64,000 bases of DNA from Verrucomicrobiaceae bacterium (GTDB lineage: Bacteria; Verrucomicrobiota; Verrucomicrobiia; Chthoniobacterales; Chthoniobacteraceae), in contig SXWH01000161.1 in the NCBI GenBank assembly GCA_005791535.1, positions 51,461-115,460 of the forward strand, read 5' to 3'. The notes under the pieces are model-generated. The model was not told the origin of the DNA, did not search any database, and saw only the letters and a list, made by a program, of their open reading frames with translations. A program made the position numbers and the translations under genes. Below are positions 55,844 to 64,000 of this stretch, piece by piece; the first letter of the stretch is position 1, and every line of letters starts with the position of its first letter.

Positions 55844-57289
55844 CTAACCCGCGCTTTCACAACCGCCCTCGACTGTGCCGGCAGCGCACATACACGGAAG
55901 ACTGATTGTGAATGTGCTACCGCAGCCGGGAGCACTTTGAACCGCGACTGATCCGCGGTGGGATTCCACAATGGATTTGACGATGGCCAATCCAAGGCCA
56001 GCGCCGTCCGAGCCGCGCGCGCGGGCAGCGTCCGTGCGATAAAAGCGGTCAAAGATGCGACTCATCTGCTCCGGGGCGATTCCGATCCCCGTATCAACGA
56101 CGGTGACTCTGGCAATGCCGCCTGTGCAGGAGACATCGACTTTCACACTCTCTCCGCCGGGGCAGGCAGAGATGGCATTTTCCACGATGTTGAAAACGGC
56201 ACGGTGGAGGGCGAGCCGATCGCCAACACACTCGACCGGATCGGAGGGGCAGGATTCCAGTGCGAGAGCCACACGCCGCCCTTCAGCGACAGGGCCAAGC
56301 TGGTCGCACACCTCTCCGCAGAGCGTGTGAAGATTCAGAGGCTCGCGTAGCGGACCGGGCTCTCCTGCGTCAGCTCGCGCGAGAGTGAGAAGGTTGTCCA
56401 CAATGCGGGAAAGGCGGGCGATTTCTTCGCGGTTGCTCTGGAGTGTTTCCCGGTATTCCGCGGCGGTTCGCTCACGGCGAAGGGCAACGTCGTTCTCGCC
56501 AAGAAGAATGGCGAGCGGAGTGCGGAGCTCATGGGAGGCTTCGGCAACAAATTGCTGCTGAGCATCGTGGGTATCTGCAAGGCGACCGAGCAGTCGCTGA
56601 ATTGCCGAGGCAAGCTCCGCTACGTCCAAATCGTGCACCTCAAAGGCGAGGGAATTTGGATGCAGTGACGCGAGTTCGAGGCTCGCAATCTGTTTGGTCA
56701 TGCCACGTAGAGAAGCCCGCCATCGCCGGATGAAAAGCCATGCGATTCCCAGCAAAATGCACCAGAGCGCAGCGCCACCCCCAATAAGAGCGAAAGTGAT
56801 GCGCTCGGAGTGTTGTGCTCGCGATGCCAGGGGGATTCCTGCCTGAGCGAAAAAGCCCACCTCGCGCTTTCCGGGGCTGGCCTCGGCCCGGGCGAACGTA
56901 GCGACGCGGGTGGCCTCCCCGGATGAGCTGCGGGAATCTTCGAGCACAGCCTCAAACCGCTCAGCGGCGAGGCGGCGCACGGTATCGGACAGCGGGATGG
57001 CAGCATCTAGATTCGAAGAGTACGCGATGGAGTTTCCGTCGGCGTCGAAAATCTGGAGAAAGACGCCGCCGGGCGCAGTGCCGAGGCCCTGCTCAATGTA
57101 GGGCATCAGTCGCGGCGAACGCGTTTCAACAAGGCGCGACAGCGCAAACGCGCGGGCCTTCAATTCTGCATCGAGATCCGCTGTAACGCGGGCACGGAGA
57201 CTATCCCTCACAAAAACCACGGCGACTGCGACAAAAAGTGCTGCCACCAATCCAATAACAACGATTAGCTGACGAAAGGGTGATTTCAT
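55844..57289 (-). CDS. Sensor histidine kinase, CusS-like two-component sensor
   Basis: 481 residues. N-terminal TM (LIVVIGLVAALFVAVAVVFV), a periplasmic sensing region of about 140 residues, second TM (ITFALIGGGAALWCILLGIAWLF), HAMP, HisKA with AEASHELRTPLAILLGEND (His near 253), then HATPase with NIVENAISACPGG, VVDTGIGIAPEQM, IFDRFYRTD and GAGLGLAIVKSIVE. The upstream gene is an OmpR-type regulator overlapping by 4 bp. Metal sensing is suggested only by similarity of layout to CusS and by the Cus/Czc operon in the same window. Confidence 0.92.
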   Translation of the reverse strand: MKSPFRQLIVVIGLVAALFVAVAVVFVRDSLRARVTADLDAELKARAFALSRLVETRSPRLMPYIEQGLGTAPGGVFLQIFDADGNSIAYSSNLDAAIPLSDTVRRLAAERFEAVLEDSRSSSGEATRVATFARAEASPGKREVGFFAQAGIPLASRAQHSERITFALIGGGAALWCILLGIAWLFIRRWRASLRGMTKQIASLELASLHPNSLAFEVHDLDVAELASAIQRLLGRLADTHDAQQQFVAEASHELRTPLAILLGENDVALRRERTAAEYRETLQSNREEIARLSRIVDNLLTLARADAGEPGPLREPLNLHTLCGEVCDQLGPVAEGRRVALALESCPSDPVECVGDRLALHRAVFNIVENAISACPGGESVKVDVSCTGGIARVTVVDTGIGIAPEQMSRIFDRFYRTDAARARGSDGAGLGLAIVKSIVESHRGSVAVQSAPGCGSTFTISLPCMCAAGTVEGGCESAG

Positions 57290-57972
57290 TCGGCGGCGAT
57301 ATCAGGTCGTTTCAGCGAGTACCCGACACCGCGAATGGTGTGGATGAGGGGCGGGGAAAAGCCCCGATCCACCTTCTCGCGGACGTGATAAACGGTGACC
57401 TCGATGACGTTGCTAAACGGATCGAAGTTTTCATCCCAAACCTGCTCAGCGAGCCGGGTGCGGGTGACAACTTCGTCGGTATGGCGCAAGAGACAGGCGA
57501 GCACGGCGAATTCCCGCGCCGTGAGCGAAAGGCGGCGACCGGCGCGAGTGACAGTGCGCTGCTTCAGATCGAGCACCAAATCACCAGCCCGGAGGCTGAC
57601 CGGATCGCTGGATGCATCACGCCGTAGCAGCGCCCGGACACGGGCCAGGAGTTCCTCGAACGCGAAAGGCTTCACAAGGTAGTCGTCGGCTCCGAAGTCG
57701 AGCCCGCGGACCCGGTCGGAAACCGAGTCACGCGCAGTGAGCAGCAAAACACGGGACGTGATGCCCGATTCCCGCAACTCGCGAAGTACTTGGAAGCCGT
57801 CTTTTTTCGGCAGCATGATGTCGAGGATGATGAGGTCGAATACTCCCGAAATGGCGCGAAACGCCCCCTCTTCGCCATCGTACGCGACCTCGACCGCGTA
57901 CGATTCCTCGCGCAACCCGCGGTGAAGCAGGCGTGCGAGCTTGCGTTGGTCTTCCACAACAAGAATGCGCAT
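57286..57972 (-). CDS. OmpR/PhoB-family response regulator
   Basis: 228 residues from ATG 57972. Receiver with acidic VVEDQ, phospho-acceptor Asp51 (LIILDIMLPKKDG), LLTARD and Lys101 (LVKPF). The C-terminal winged helix reads LSLTAREFAVLACLLRHTDEVVTRTRLAEQVWDE and NVIEVTVYHVREKVD, ending TIRGVGYSLKRP. It phosphorelays with the kinase that overlaps it by 4 bp. The longer frame to 58230 overlaps unrelated sequence. Confidence 0.95.
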   Translation of the reverse strand: MRILVVEDQRKLARLLHRGLREESYAVEVAYDGEEGAFRAISGVFDLIILDIMLPKKDGFQVLRELRESGITSRVLLLTARDSVSDRVRGLDFGADDYLVKPFAFEELLARVRALLRRDASSDPVSLRAGDLVLDLKQRTVTRAGRRLSLTAREFAVLACLLRHTDEVVTRTRLAEQVWDENFDPFSNVIEVTVYHVREKVDRGFSPPLIHTIRGVGYSLKRPDIAAE

Positions 57973-58015
57973 GGTCAGCAATATGCGGTTCACGGATACA
58001 CGCTGCAAGCGCGCG

Positions 58016-58432
58016 TCATGGCGCGACCACTCTGAGGCGCATGAACCGCGGGGATGCAGCGTGGACCGGCGTATTGTCGCGGACGCGGAGAGTCGTCGGC
58101 GTGTTTTCGATGACCGTCGTGCGTTCCGGCCCGCTGAACCACGCGACGAGATCGCCAGACACTTCGGGGACAAGCGTAACGTCGGTGGCAGCAGGATTCC
58201 TCGCCAACTCGAGAGTGAGGAAATCACCACCTGCCCCGGCGCTGGTGGCCGGCACCAAAACTGCGCGACTGCCGGCGCTTAAAGGGTGAGTCCCGAGCGC
58301 ATACTCGATAAGATTTACCACCCCATCAGCATCAGGATCCGCGAGATCAGCCGCGCTCGACGCTCCCGCAACAGTTCCGAAATTTTGAAAACGCCACGCA
58401 TGCCGGGGGCGACTCGACCCAGGTGAGAACAC
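58016..58432 (-). pseudogene. Detached C-terminal part of the 58347-60785 gene (frameshift)
   Basis: Minus-strand frame running RHAWRFQNFGTVAG, DLADPDADGVVNLIEYALG, then a beta-rich end. WRFQNFGT followed by DPDxDGVxNLxEYALG is the calcium-binding C-terminal module common in secreted Verrucomicrobial enzymes. Removing one C in the homopolymer at 58405-58409 joins this to the preceding frame as WVESPRHAWRFQ and gives one 922-residue protein (58016-60785). The nominal ATG at 58432 is therefore not a real start. Confidence 0.75.
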
Positions 58433-60785
58433 TCATCGAAAACGGGGGGAGTGCGATTGGTTGCGAAGGATCGAAATCAGCAACGATCGCAGTGCTCGGC
58501 GCAACCGCCTGTGAAAGCTCGTTGTTGTCAGTAATGTTCGCCGATGTGAGACGTCTAAGCGTGACACTCCCGACCGGAGCGTGCGGACCCGAGAAAGTCA
58601 CATCGAGCGCACTGGTGCGATGGAGATTAAACAACACAACGCCGCGCTGCGTGCCGTTTCGGAATGCGAAGCTCTGAATGTAGTGAGCACCGGTGTAGCT
58701 CACACGATTCATCAGCGGCTGATCCCACACAGGATTCTCGCCAGTCTGTGTCGTACGGATCATATCGCCGGCGAGGACATCGTTGACCATTTGCATGGCA
58801 TAAAAATGCGGACGCTTCCGGTCGGTCTTACCCATGTCCAACACGCAACCCCAGAGCGGTGCCGTTTTCCCATCGGACCGAGTGTAACGGTGCCCCGCGA
58901 GAGAAAAGAACACCTGATCCCGACAAGCCATCGTGCGCAGCATCGTGAGCATATGGTCCGCCACAGCGATCGCAGCTCCAACCGATGGAGTGAAACTCTC
59001 GAGTGCGGATTGAGAGATGGCGCCCTCGGTCGTGTGAAGATTCACTTCATAAACCGTCATCGGCACAGGTCGACCGGAAGATTGCAGTCCGTCATAGTTT
59101 GCCCGCATGAGACCCGAAGTCGGTGACGGATTTGTCGACCACCACTCTGGTTCAGCGAAGAGCGGACCGAAGAGTTCCTCATTCGTCCTGAATGCATCCA
59201 CCCGCGCCGCCATATACGGCGCGAGAGTGAATGCGTCGTGAGTCGCGGATGCGTTGTGGATCTGCATGTTGTTGAAAAAGCCCGCCGACTGTCCGCCGAT
59301 GATGCACTGAAACTTCGCAGGGTGGTAAAACGGAGACGCTTTCACTACACCGAACAACTCACCCGCCCGGTTGCCGCACGGGATGTTTGCGCTGATGCAT
59401 CCGCCGCGAAATGCGGTATTGTTCCAGTTCTCATTCCCGAATTCCAAGTGGATGCGACCAAACACACTCGTCCATGCGATTGGGTGCCCTCGCTGCGCAC
59501 GAATCGCCCCGTAGGTCGTTCCACTACCGCCGCCAAGATACTCGAGGAGATTCGCGACCTCCTGTGCCGATGCGGTGGAAGGAATGTTGTACCACGGTTC
59601 TGCGCCGATGTGCTCACAAAGCACGAGGAATTCGTGCAAACCAGGCATCATGTTGTTCTCGGTGGTGGAATACACGGAATAGCCCGAGCGCTTGCGCGCA
59701 AAGACTGGGGCGAGTTGATTGTCGAGCGAGTCACCCAAATCCTGCCAGTTCACATAGCGGAGGATCCCGGGCCGGAAGCCAAGCAGCGTATCCACCACAG
59801 CATCGCGAAACTCGGTAGGATTCCCCGGGTCGCTGTCGGTCTGGCGCAAACTCACATCGTCAAGCAGAAGCGCGCTTTGCTGCGCGGGAGAGAACTCCAC
59901 AGTCACAGTACCAGAAATGTCGGAAGACTCGGCCGCGGCAAATGGAAGCGTGTAGTCCGCCCAGCTATTCGTGAGCTGCACCGTCGCGCTCAGATAAGCC
60001 GGCAGCGAGCCGCGTCGTACGGAGACAAGGACACGGTTTGCGCCACCGACACCCTTCGCTTTGAACGCAATTCGGAACTGCCCGTTGAGCCTTACAAATC
60101 CGCCAAGCGTGTCGAAACGCCCGCGCAGCGCAGCCTGCTCACCGGCATTCAGCGCGCTCATTCGTGCACACTGCTGGCCTTGCGTCGCCGGAGGCAAATC
60201 AGACGTTTCACTAACGATGGTACCGCCACCGCTGTTCCCGAGTTCCCAACTCGCAAACGCAGCACCGCCGCCAGTCCCACCGACCTCCGTCTTTTTAAGG
60301 ACGATGTAGTCTCCACTTGCAGGAGCTGGCCCTGAATCACCAAAAACATAGGTGGTGCCCTGCGTGCTGCCTGCAGGGTCGTTCGGAGGATTCACCCGGC
60401 TTGGCGCGATGGAATTGAGGATCGTGCCTGTCCGGCCCTTAGCTTGTGCAGACGACCGGATAATCTCGTAGTTTCCGCCAGACCAAAAGCCACTCGGCCA
60501 CTGACCAAGCGGCTGATCTTCAATCGCGCTCGTCGCAGTCCCTCCAGGTCCGAGCCTTACGACCGATTGATAGACAAGACCTTCGAATCCCGGATTCCGG
60601 AACAGAAGCTCCTTCATCATTTGCGCCGAGTCGTAGTAGTTATGCTGTGCAAGTCCGACGCCGAACCGCTTAACGGCCGGCTGCACAATATCTGCCGCTA
60701 CTTCGATATTCGTTGTCCCCGCATATGCAGGGACCGTGACCATGATCGCGGCAAGGATTGGAGATAGGGAAGTTCTCATATTCAT
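58347..60785 (-). CDS. Secreted glycoside-hydrolase-like protein, 3'-frameshifted
   Basis: 812 residues as read. Signal peptide MNMRTSLSPILAAIMVTVPAYAG; a (beta/alpha)8-type catalytic region with FGVGLAQHNYY, a jelly-roll insert (GANRVLVSVRRGSLPAYL), LRYVNWQDLGDSLD, RIHLEFGNENWNN, VYEVNLHTTEGAIS and a C-terminal beta domain (VVLFNLHRTSALDVTFSG). GNExW resembles the acid/base Glu of clan GH-A arabinofuranosidase-like enzymes, and YEVN could carry the nucleophile, so a plant- or algal-polysaccharide hydrolase is plausible. The end (ACVAFSKFRNCCGSVERG) is the wrong frame: the other frame continues as RHAWRFQNFGT. A single C too many in a run of five (58405-58409) explains it. It overlaps the upstream TIGR03067-like gene by 4 bp. 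Confidence 0.75.
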   Translation of the reverse strand: MNMRTSLSPILAAIMVTVPAYAGTTNIEVAADIVQPAVKRFGVGLAQHNYYDSAQMMKELLFRNPGFEGLVYQSVVRLGPGGTATSAIEDQPLGQWPSGFWSGGNYEIIRSSAQAKGRTGTILNSIAPSRVNPPNDPAGSTQGTTYVFGDSGPAPASGDYIVLKKTEVGGTGGGAAFASWELGNSGGGTIVSETSDLPPATQGQQCARMSALNAGEQAALRGRFDTLGGFVRLNGQFRIAFKAKGVGGANRVLVSVRRGSLPAYLSATVQLTNSWADYTLPFAAAESSDISGTVTVEFSPAQQSALLLDDVSLRQTDSDPGNPTEFRDAVVDTLLGFRPGILRYVNWQDLGDSLDNQLAPVFARKRSGYSVYSTTENNMMPGLHEFLVLCEHIGAEPWYNIPSTASAQEVANLLEYLGGGSGTTYGAIRAQRGHPIAWTSVFGRIHLEFGNENWNNTAFRGGCISANIPCGNRAGELFGVVKASPFYHPAKFQCIIGGQSAGFFNNMQIHNASATHDAFTLAPYMAARVDAFRTNEELFGPLFAEPEWWSTNPSPTSGLMRANYDGLQSSGRPVPMTVYEVNLHTTEGAISQSALESFTPSVGAAIAVADHMLTMLRTMACRDQVFFSLAGHRYTRSDGKTAPLWGCVLDMGKTDRKRPHFYAMQMVNDVLAGDMIRTTQTGENPVWDQPLMNRVSYTGAHYIQSFAFRNGTQRGVVLFNLHRTSALDVTFSGPHAPVGSVTLRRLTSANITDNNELSQAVAPSTAIVADFDPSQPIALPPFSMSVLTWVESPPACVAFSKFRNCCGSVERG

Positions 60786-61249
60786 GGGTTCTTGCGTTTA
60801 AGGACGAGGAGGTAAGCTCCGGTTGTCTTCGTGCGGAACTCCGTCGGACGCGGATTCCCGTTGTTGGCAGAGCACCAAAGCAGCGTGTCGCCCTCGATCC
60901 TGTAGATGCCGGCCATCTGCTGCCCGCGCCCCGGCCCGTCAATTGCGGTAGCCGTTATCGTGGAAAGTGCACCGTTCTTCCCGAGCACATAAGTCCCGGT
61001 GCCAAGCGAGCGTCCGTCTCCATCCCGGGCGGATATCTGATCAGCAGAAATAACGAGCTCGCGTATGGTGTGCCGCACTCCACCGGGACGCGCCGCATCA
61101 CCATCGACAACCGCGCCCTCCCAAGTTCCGATCAATTTGCCGCGCGCTTCGTCAACAGCGTCCGCCGCGCTGAAATGAGAGAGTGTGAATGCCAATGCTC
61201 CGCCGAGCAAACCGCGAAGCAACAACTTGGAGATGTGTTTTGTTTTCAT
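60782..61249 (-). CDS. TIGR03067-like secreted small protein
   Basis: 155 residues from ATG 61249, with signal segment (LLLRGLLGGALAFTLSHFSAADA). The domain has KLIGTWEGAVVDGD, GTYVLGKNGALSTITATAIDG, MAGIYRIEGDTLLWCSA, RPTEFRT and LLVLKRK, the motif order of the TIGR03067 domain found across Planctomycetes and Verrucomicrobiota; function unknown. It overlaps the downstream hydrolase-like gene by 4 bp, so they form a two-gene operon. Confidence 0.8.
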   Translation of the reverse strand: MKTKHISKLLLRGLLGGALAFTLSHFSAADAVDEARGKLIGTWEGAVVDGDAARPGGVRHTIRELVISADQISARDGDGRSLGTGTYVLGKNGALSTITATAIDGPGRGQQMAGIYRIEGDTLLWCSANNGNPRPTEFRTKTTGAYLLVLKRKNP

Positions 61250-61338
61250 GGCTCCAGCCTCCTCCACGGCCGCTGAATCCACCTTAAAACCGAGATGAAA
61301 ATCCTTTCAGCTTTCGTCGAGGCGGCGAGCCGCTCGGG

Positions 61339-62001
61339 TCAAAGCATCCCTCGAATCTCGCGGCAGTGCGCCGTGATATCCGGGGCTTGCAGGATTCCAC
61401 TCACCACCACAACGCGGCGCGCCCCGGCCGCAATGACCTCCGGAAGATTGGCGAGCTTGATTCCGCCGATGCAGAAAATCGGAATCTTCACGAGTTCGTG
61501 CACACGGGCGATATCGGACAGCCCGATTGCCGGGCGGCCGGCCTTCGTGGGCGTTGGAAAAAGCGGCCCAAAACCGATGTAGTCCGCGCCGGCTTCAGCA
61601 GCCGCCACGGCCTGCTCGATGGAGTGCGTGCTTTTCCCGATAATCGGCAGAGGAACTTCGCCCGCAAGAGCCCGGCCCGCCCGCCAACGCGCATCATCCA
61701 CCGCCAGATCGTCCTGCCCGACATGAGCACCGTCGGCACCCACACTCGGCACCAATTCCGGGTGATCGTTGATGATAAACGGAACTCCCGCGGCAGAAAG
61801 CACCGGCTGGATTCGATTCGCGAGTTCCTCGATGAAGTGCTCATCGTGCCCTTTCGCACGAAGCTGGATGATATCCACTCCGCCCTCGCACATTTGCGCT
61901 GCCACTCGCTCGACGGATTCGGCGGCTACATAACCGAGGTCGATAATGCCGTAAAGGCGGGCAACTGCCAGACGAGCGGACGCGGTTCGGTTTTCTTTCA
62001 C
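61339..62001 (-). CDS. thiE: Thiamine-phosphate synthase
   Basis: 220 residues, GTG start. TIM barrel of ThiE: LYGIIDLGY, GGVDIIQLRAKG, GVPFIINDHPELVPSVGADGAHVGQDDL, IIGKSTHSIEQA, ADYIGFGPLFPTPTKAGR and IPIFCIGGI. Couples hydroxymethylpyrimidine diphosphate and thiazole phosphate. It lies 66 bp downstream of clpC, separated by a hairpin; the gap is too short for a TPP riboswitch. Confidence 0.94.
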   Translation of the reverse strand: MKENRTASARLAVARLYGIIDLGYVAAESVERVAAQMCEGGVDIIQLRAKGHDEHFIEELANRIQPVLSAAGVPFIINDHPELVPSVGADGAHVGQDDLAVDDARWRAGRALAGEVPLPIIGKSTHSIEQAVAAAEAGADYIGFGPLFPTPTKAGRPAIGLSDIARVHELVKIPIFCIGGIKLANLPEVIAAGARRVVVVSGILQAPDITAHCREIRGML

Positions 62002-62016
62002 GGTTCGGGAACGAAA

Positions 62017-62046
62017 CAGCGGTCCCGTATTTCTACGAGACCGCTG
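62017..62046 (-). terminator. Terminator-like hairpin between clpC and thiE
   Basis: CAGCGGTC ... GACCGCTG perfect 8-bp stem that extends to about 11 pairs with one mismatch (inner CGT/ACG), loop ATTTCT, followed on the minus strand by TTTCGTTC. Stop of clpC is 21 bp upstream. Confidence 0.55.
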
Positions 62047-62067
62047 TCGAATTTATAAACGAGGCCT

Positions 62068-63866
62068 TTAGACGGCGGTCGCGACTTCGGGCTCCTTCGC
62101 GTCGGTCTCGGTCTTGAAGATGAGGCCCTCCGGCGAGGCCGTGACGTAGGCGGTGTCGCCGGCTTTGACGGTGCCTTTGAGCAGTTCCTCGGCGAGCGGG
62201 TCTTCGAGGTATTTCTCGACGGCGCGGCGCATCGGGCGTGCGCCGTAGGCCGGGTCGTATCCCTTCTCGATGAGGTAGTCGCGCGCGGGACCGTCGAGAA
62301 CGAGTTTGATGTCCTTGTTCTTGAGCCGGTCGTGGAGCTTGGAGACTTCGAGGTCGACAATCTTGTGGAGGTCGGTCTTCACGAGTGAGTGGAAAACGAT
62401 GAGGTCGTCGAAGCGGTTGATGAATTCCGGCTTCAATGCCTTCTTCGCCTCGCCGAGGACCTTGCCCTTGAGCGTGTCGTAGCTGGCGTCCTCTTTCTCC
62501 GCACCGAATCCGAGCGTCTGCTTCTTCATCGCCTCGGCGCCGAGGTTCGACGTGAGGATGATGATGGTGTTTCGGAAGTCGATCTTCCGGCCCATGGAGT
62601 CGGTGAGTTTGCCTTCCTCGAGCACCTGGAGGAGAATGTGCAGGACGTTCGGGTTTGCTTTTTCGATTTCGTCGAAAAGCACGACCGAATACGGCCGGCG
62701 GCGGACCTGCTCGGAGAGCTGGCCACCTTCCTCATGCCCCACGTAGCCCGGAGGCGAGCCGATGAGCCGCGAGATGGTGTGCTCCTCGCGATACTCGGAC
62801 ATGTCGATCTGGATGAGCGAGTCCTTCGCGCCAAACATGTATTCCGCGAGCGTCTGCGCGAGGTAGGTTTTTCCAACGCCGGTCGGGCCGAGGAAAATGA
62901 ACGAACCAATCGGGCGCCGCGGATCCTTCAGGTCCGCACGCGAACGGCGCAGTGCCTTCGCGATGGCCACGACGGCTTCGTCCTGGCCGATGACCTTGCC
63001 GCGAAGTTCGGTCTCCATGCGCAGGAGTTTCTCCGTGTCGGCCTGCTCCATGCGGTGCAGCGGCACGCCGGTCCATTTCGCGACGACGACACGCATGTCC
63101 TCCTCGGTGACGACCACGTCCTTCTCCTCGCGCTTTTTCTCCCAGTCTTTGATGACGGCGTCCTTGCGCTCCTTCGCCTGCTTCTCGGTATCGCGAAGCG
63201 ACGCGGCTTTCTCGAAGTCCTGCGCTTTGATCGCGGCTTCCTTCTCGCCCTTGATGGACTCGATTTCCTTTTCGATGTCCTTGATGTCCGGCGGCCGGGT
63301 CATGGACGAAATGCGGGCGCGCGCGCCGGCTTCGTCCATCACGTCGATGGCCTTGTCCGGCAGGAAGCGTCCGGTGAGGTAGCGGTCGCTCAATTCGGCG
63401 GCAGCCTGGAGCGATTCGTCGGTGAAGCGGGCCTTGTGGTGCTGCTCGTATTTCGGGCGGATGCCTTTCAAAATGAGCACCGTGTCGGACACGGAAGGTG
63501 CCTCGACTTTCACCTGCTGGAAGCGGCGCTCAAGCGCGGAGTCCTTCTCGATGTATTTGCGGAACTCGTTGAGCGTCGTCGCGCCGACGCATTGCAATTC
63601 ACCGCGGCTCAGCGCCGGCTTGATGATGTTCGAAGCGTCCATCGCACCCTCCGCCGAACCGGCGCCCACGATGGTGTGGAGCTCGTCGATGAAGAGAATG
63701 ACGTTCTTGGTCCGGCGGATTTCGTCCATCACGGCCTTGATGCGCTCTTCAAACTGGCCGCGGTATTTCGTGCCCGCGACCATCAGCGCGAGGTCGAGCG
63801 TGATGACGCGCTTGTCGCGCAAAATGTCCGGAACATTGCCCGCGGTGATTTCCTGCGCGAGGCCTA
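62068..63866 (-). CDS. clpC: ClpC-type AAA+ unfoldase, 5'-truncated by a junction
   Basis: About 599 residues of the C-terminal two thirds. It begins mid-domain 1 ([44 protein letters not shown]), then Walker [18 protein letters not shown], the UVR-containing middle domain ([19 protein letters not shown]) that marks ClpC, domain 2 Walker [13 protein letters not shown], Walker [11 protein letters not shown], sensor 1 ILTSNLG and sensor 2 [13 protein letters not shown]. The N-terminal domain and first Walker A are missing because the sequence breaks near 63866. ClpC unfolds proteins for ClpP. The apparent 632-residue frame starting at 63966 reads through foreign sequence. Confidence 0.9.
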
Positions 63867-63868
63867 CA
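63861..63868. other. Sequence junction (chimera or insertion breakpoint)
   Basis: Left of here is clpC in high-GC sequence; right of here GC falls to about 40% (53 of 134 bases by my count, from 63867) and the ClpC homology stops in the middle of VEGLAQ. A few bases (GGCCT or similar) could belong to either side. Confidence 0.8.
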
Positions 63869-64000
63869 TTGTGGTTAAGACAGAAAAGCCAGACAGTTCT
63901 GAGAAGTATGGTCGTATTCTTGGTTGGGTTTATCTTGACGGTAATACTAAGTCTGTTAACGAACAAATGATTGAAGATGGATATGCATGGGGATACATGG
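63865..64000 (+). CDS. Staphylococcal-nuclease-like fragment, phage type, open at both ends
   Basis: 45 codons without a stop to the window end, giving [20 protein letters not shown] followed by [20 protein letters not shown]. It aligns by eye with the C-terminal half of staphylococcal nuclease ([27 protein letters not shown]), including the catalytic KYGR arginine. The low GC and the TEK ... KYGRILG style resemble nucleases of marine T4-like phages (recollection, no search). Start and stop lie outside the visible sequence. Confidence 0.7.

Noticed and set aside
62002..62067. TPP riboswitch before thiE
   Set aside because: Only 66 bp are available, filled mostly by the clpC terminator hairpin; no THI-box-like sequence was seen.
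63867..63966. Apparent N-terminal extension of ClpC (starting [10 protein letters not shown])
   Set aside because: It is antisense to the nuclease fragment, AT-rich, and unlike any ClpC N-terminal domain; it exists only because the junction keeps the frame open.

Overview
This is a high-GC (roughly 60%) bacterial window that reads as a member of the Verrucomicrobiota, probably Chthoniobacter-like (Spartobacteria); the lineage is inferred from gene content. Pointers are a sigma factor of the Planctomycete/Verrucomicrobial ECF type paired with a large Ser/Thr kinase, a DUF1552 + DUF1592 cytochrome-type pair, a DUF1501 Tat protein, a TIGR03067-like protein, a giant autotransporter-repeat protein with a PEP-CTERM tail, many secreted hydrolases, and genes mostly lacking a clear Shine-Dalgarno sequence. 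No rRNA, tRNA, IS element or CRISPR array was seen. No gene-free stretch exceeds 300 bases; the longest (33591-33821 and 18067-18271) show nothing recognisable.

Layout. 1-6538: truncated GlcNAc-type glycosyltransferase, sigma factor + kinase, and a Tat-exported pyruvyltransferase-like protein. 6599-10737: BlaR1/BlaI-type regulatory pair divergent from three lipoprotein genes, with two near-identical 16-bp candidate operators between them, then a convergent secreted membrane-anchored protein. 10843-18066: ABC-F ATPase and the DUF1552/DUF1592 operon. 18272-32467: a sialoglycan-type locus with a CotH/lamin-tail/sialate O-acetylesterase giant protein, a small membrane protein, a GntR-HTH/LacI-type regulator, two sialidase-like proteins and a divergent PEP-CTERM autotransporter-repeat protein. 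Four 21-bp dyads of related sequence lie upstream of these genes. 32538-36343: esterase, DUF1501 protein, CAP protein. 36405-43033: Cus/Czc-type heavy-metal efflux operon bracketed by a His-rich and a Cys-rich small protein.

43081-54436 is mainly housekeeping: aspartoacylase-like peptidase, alanine racemase, proline-rich protein, HemW-like radical SAM protein, panC, DinG-type helicase, SLC13 permease, SGNH hydrolase and an ArsC-like protein. 54464-62001 holds an oxidoreductase, a 41-residue basic protein, a two-component system, a TIGR03067-like protein + glycoside-hydrolase-like operon whose second gene is split by a one-base homopolymer frameshift, and thiE. 

The right end is abnormal. clpC (minus strand) breaks off in its first AAA module near 63866 and the last ~135 bases are about 40% GC and encode, on the plus strand, the C-terminal part of a staphylococcal-nuclease-like domain of phage type. 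This is most simply an assembly chimera, otherwise a foreign insertion.
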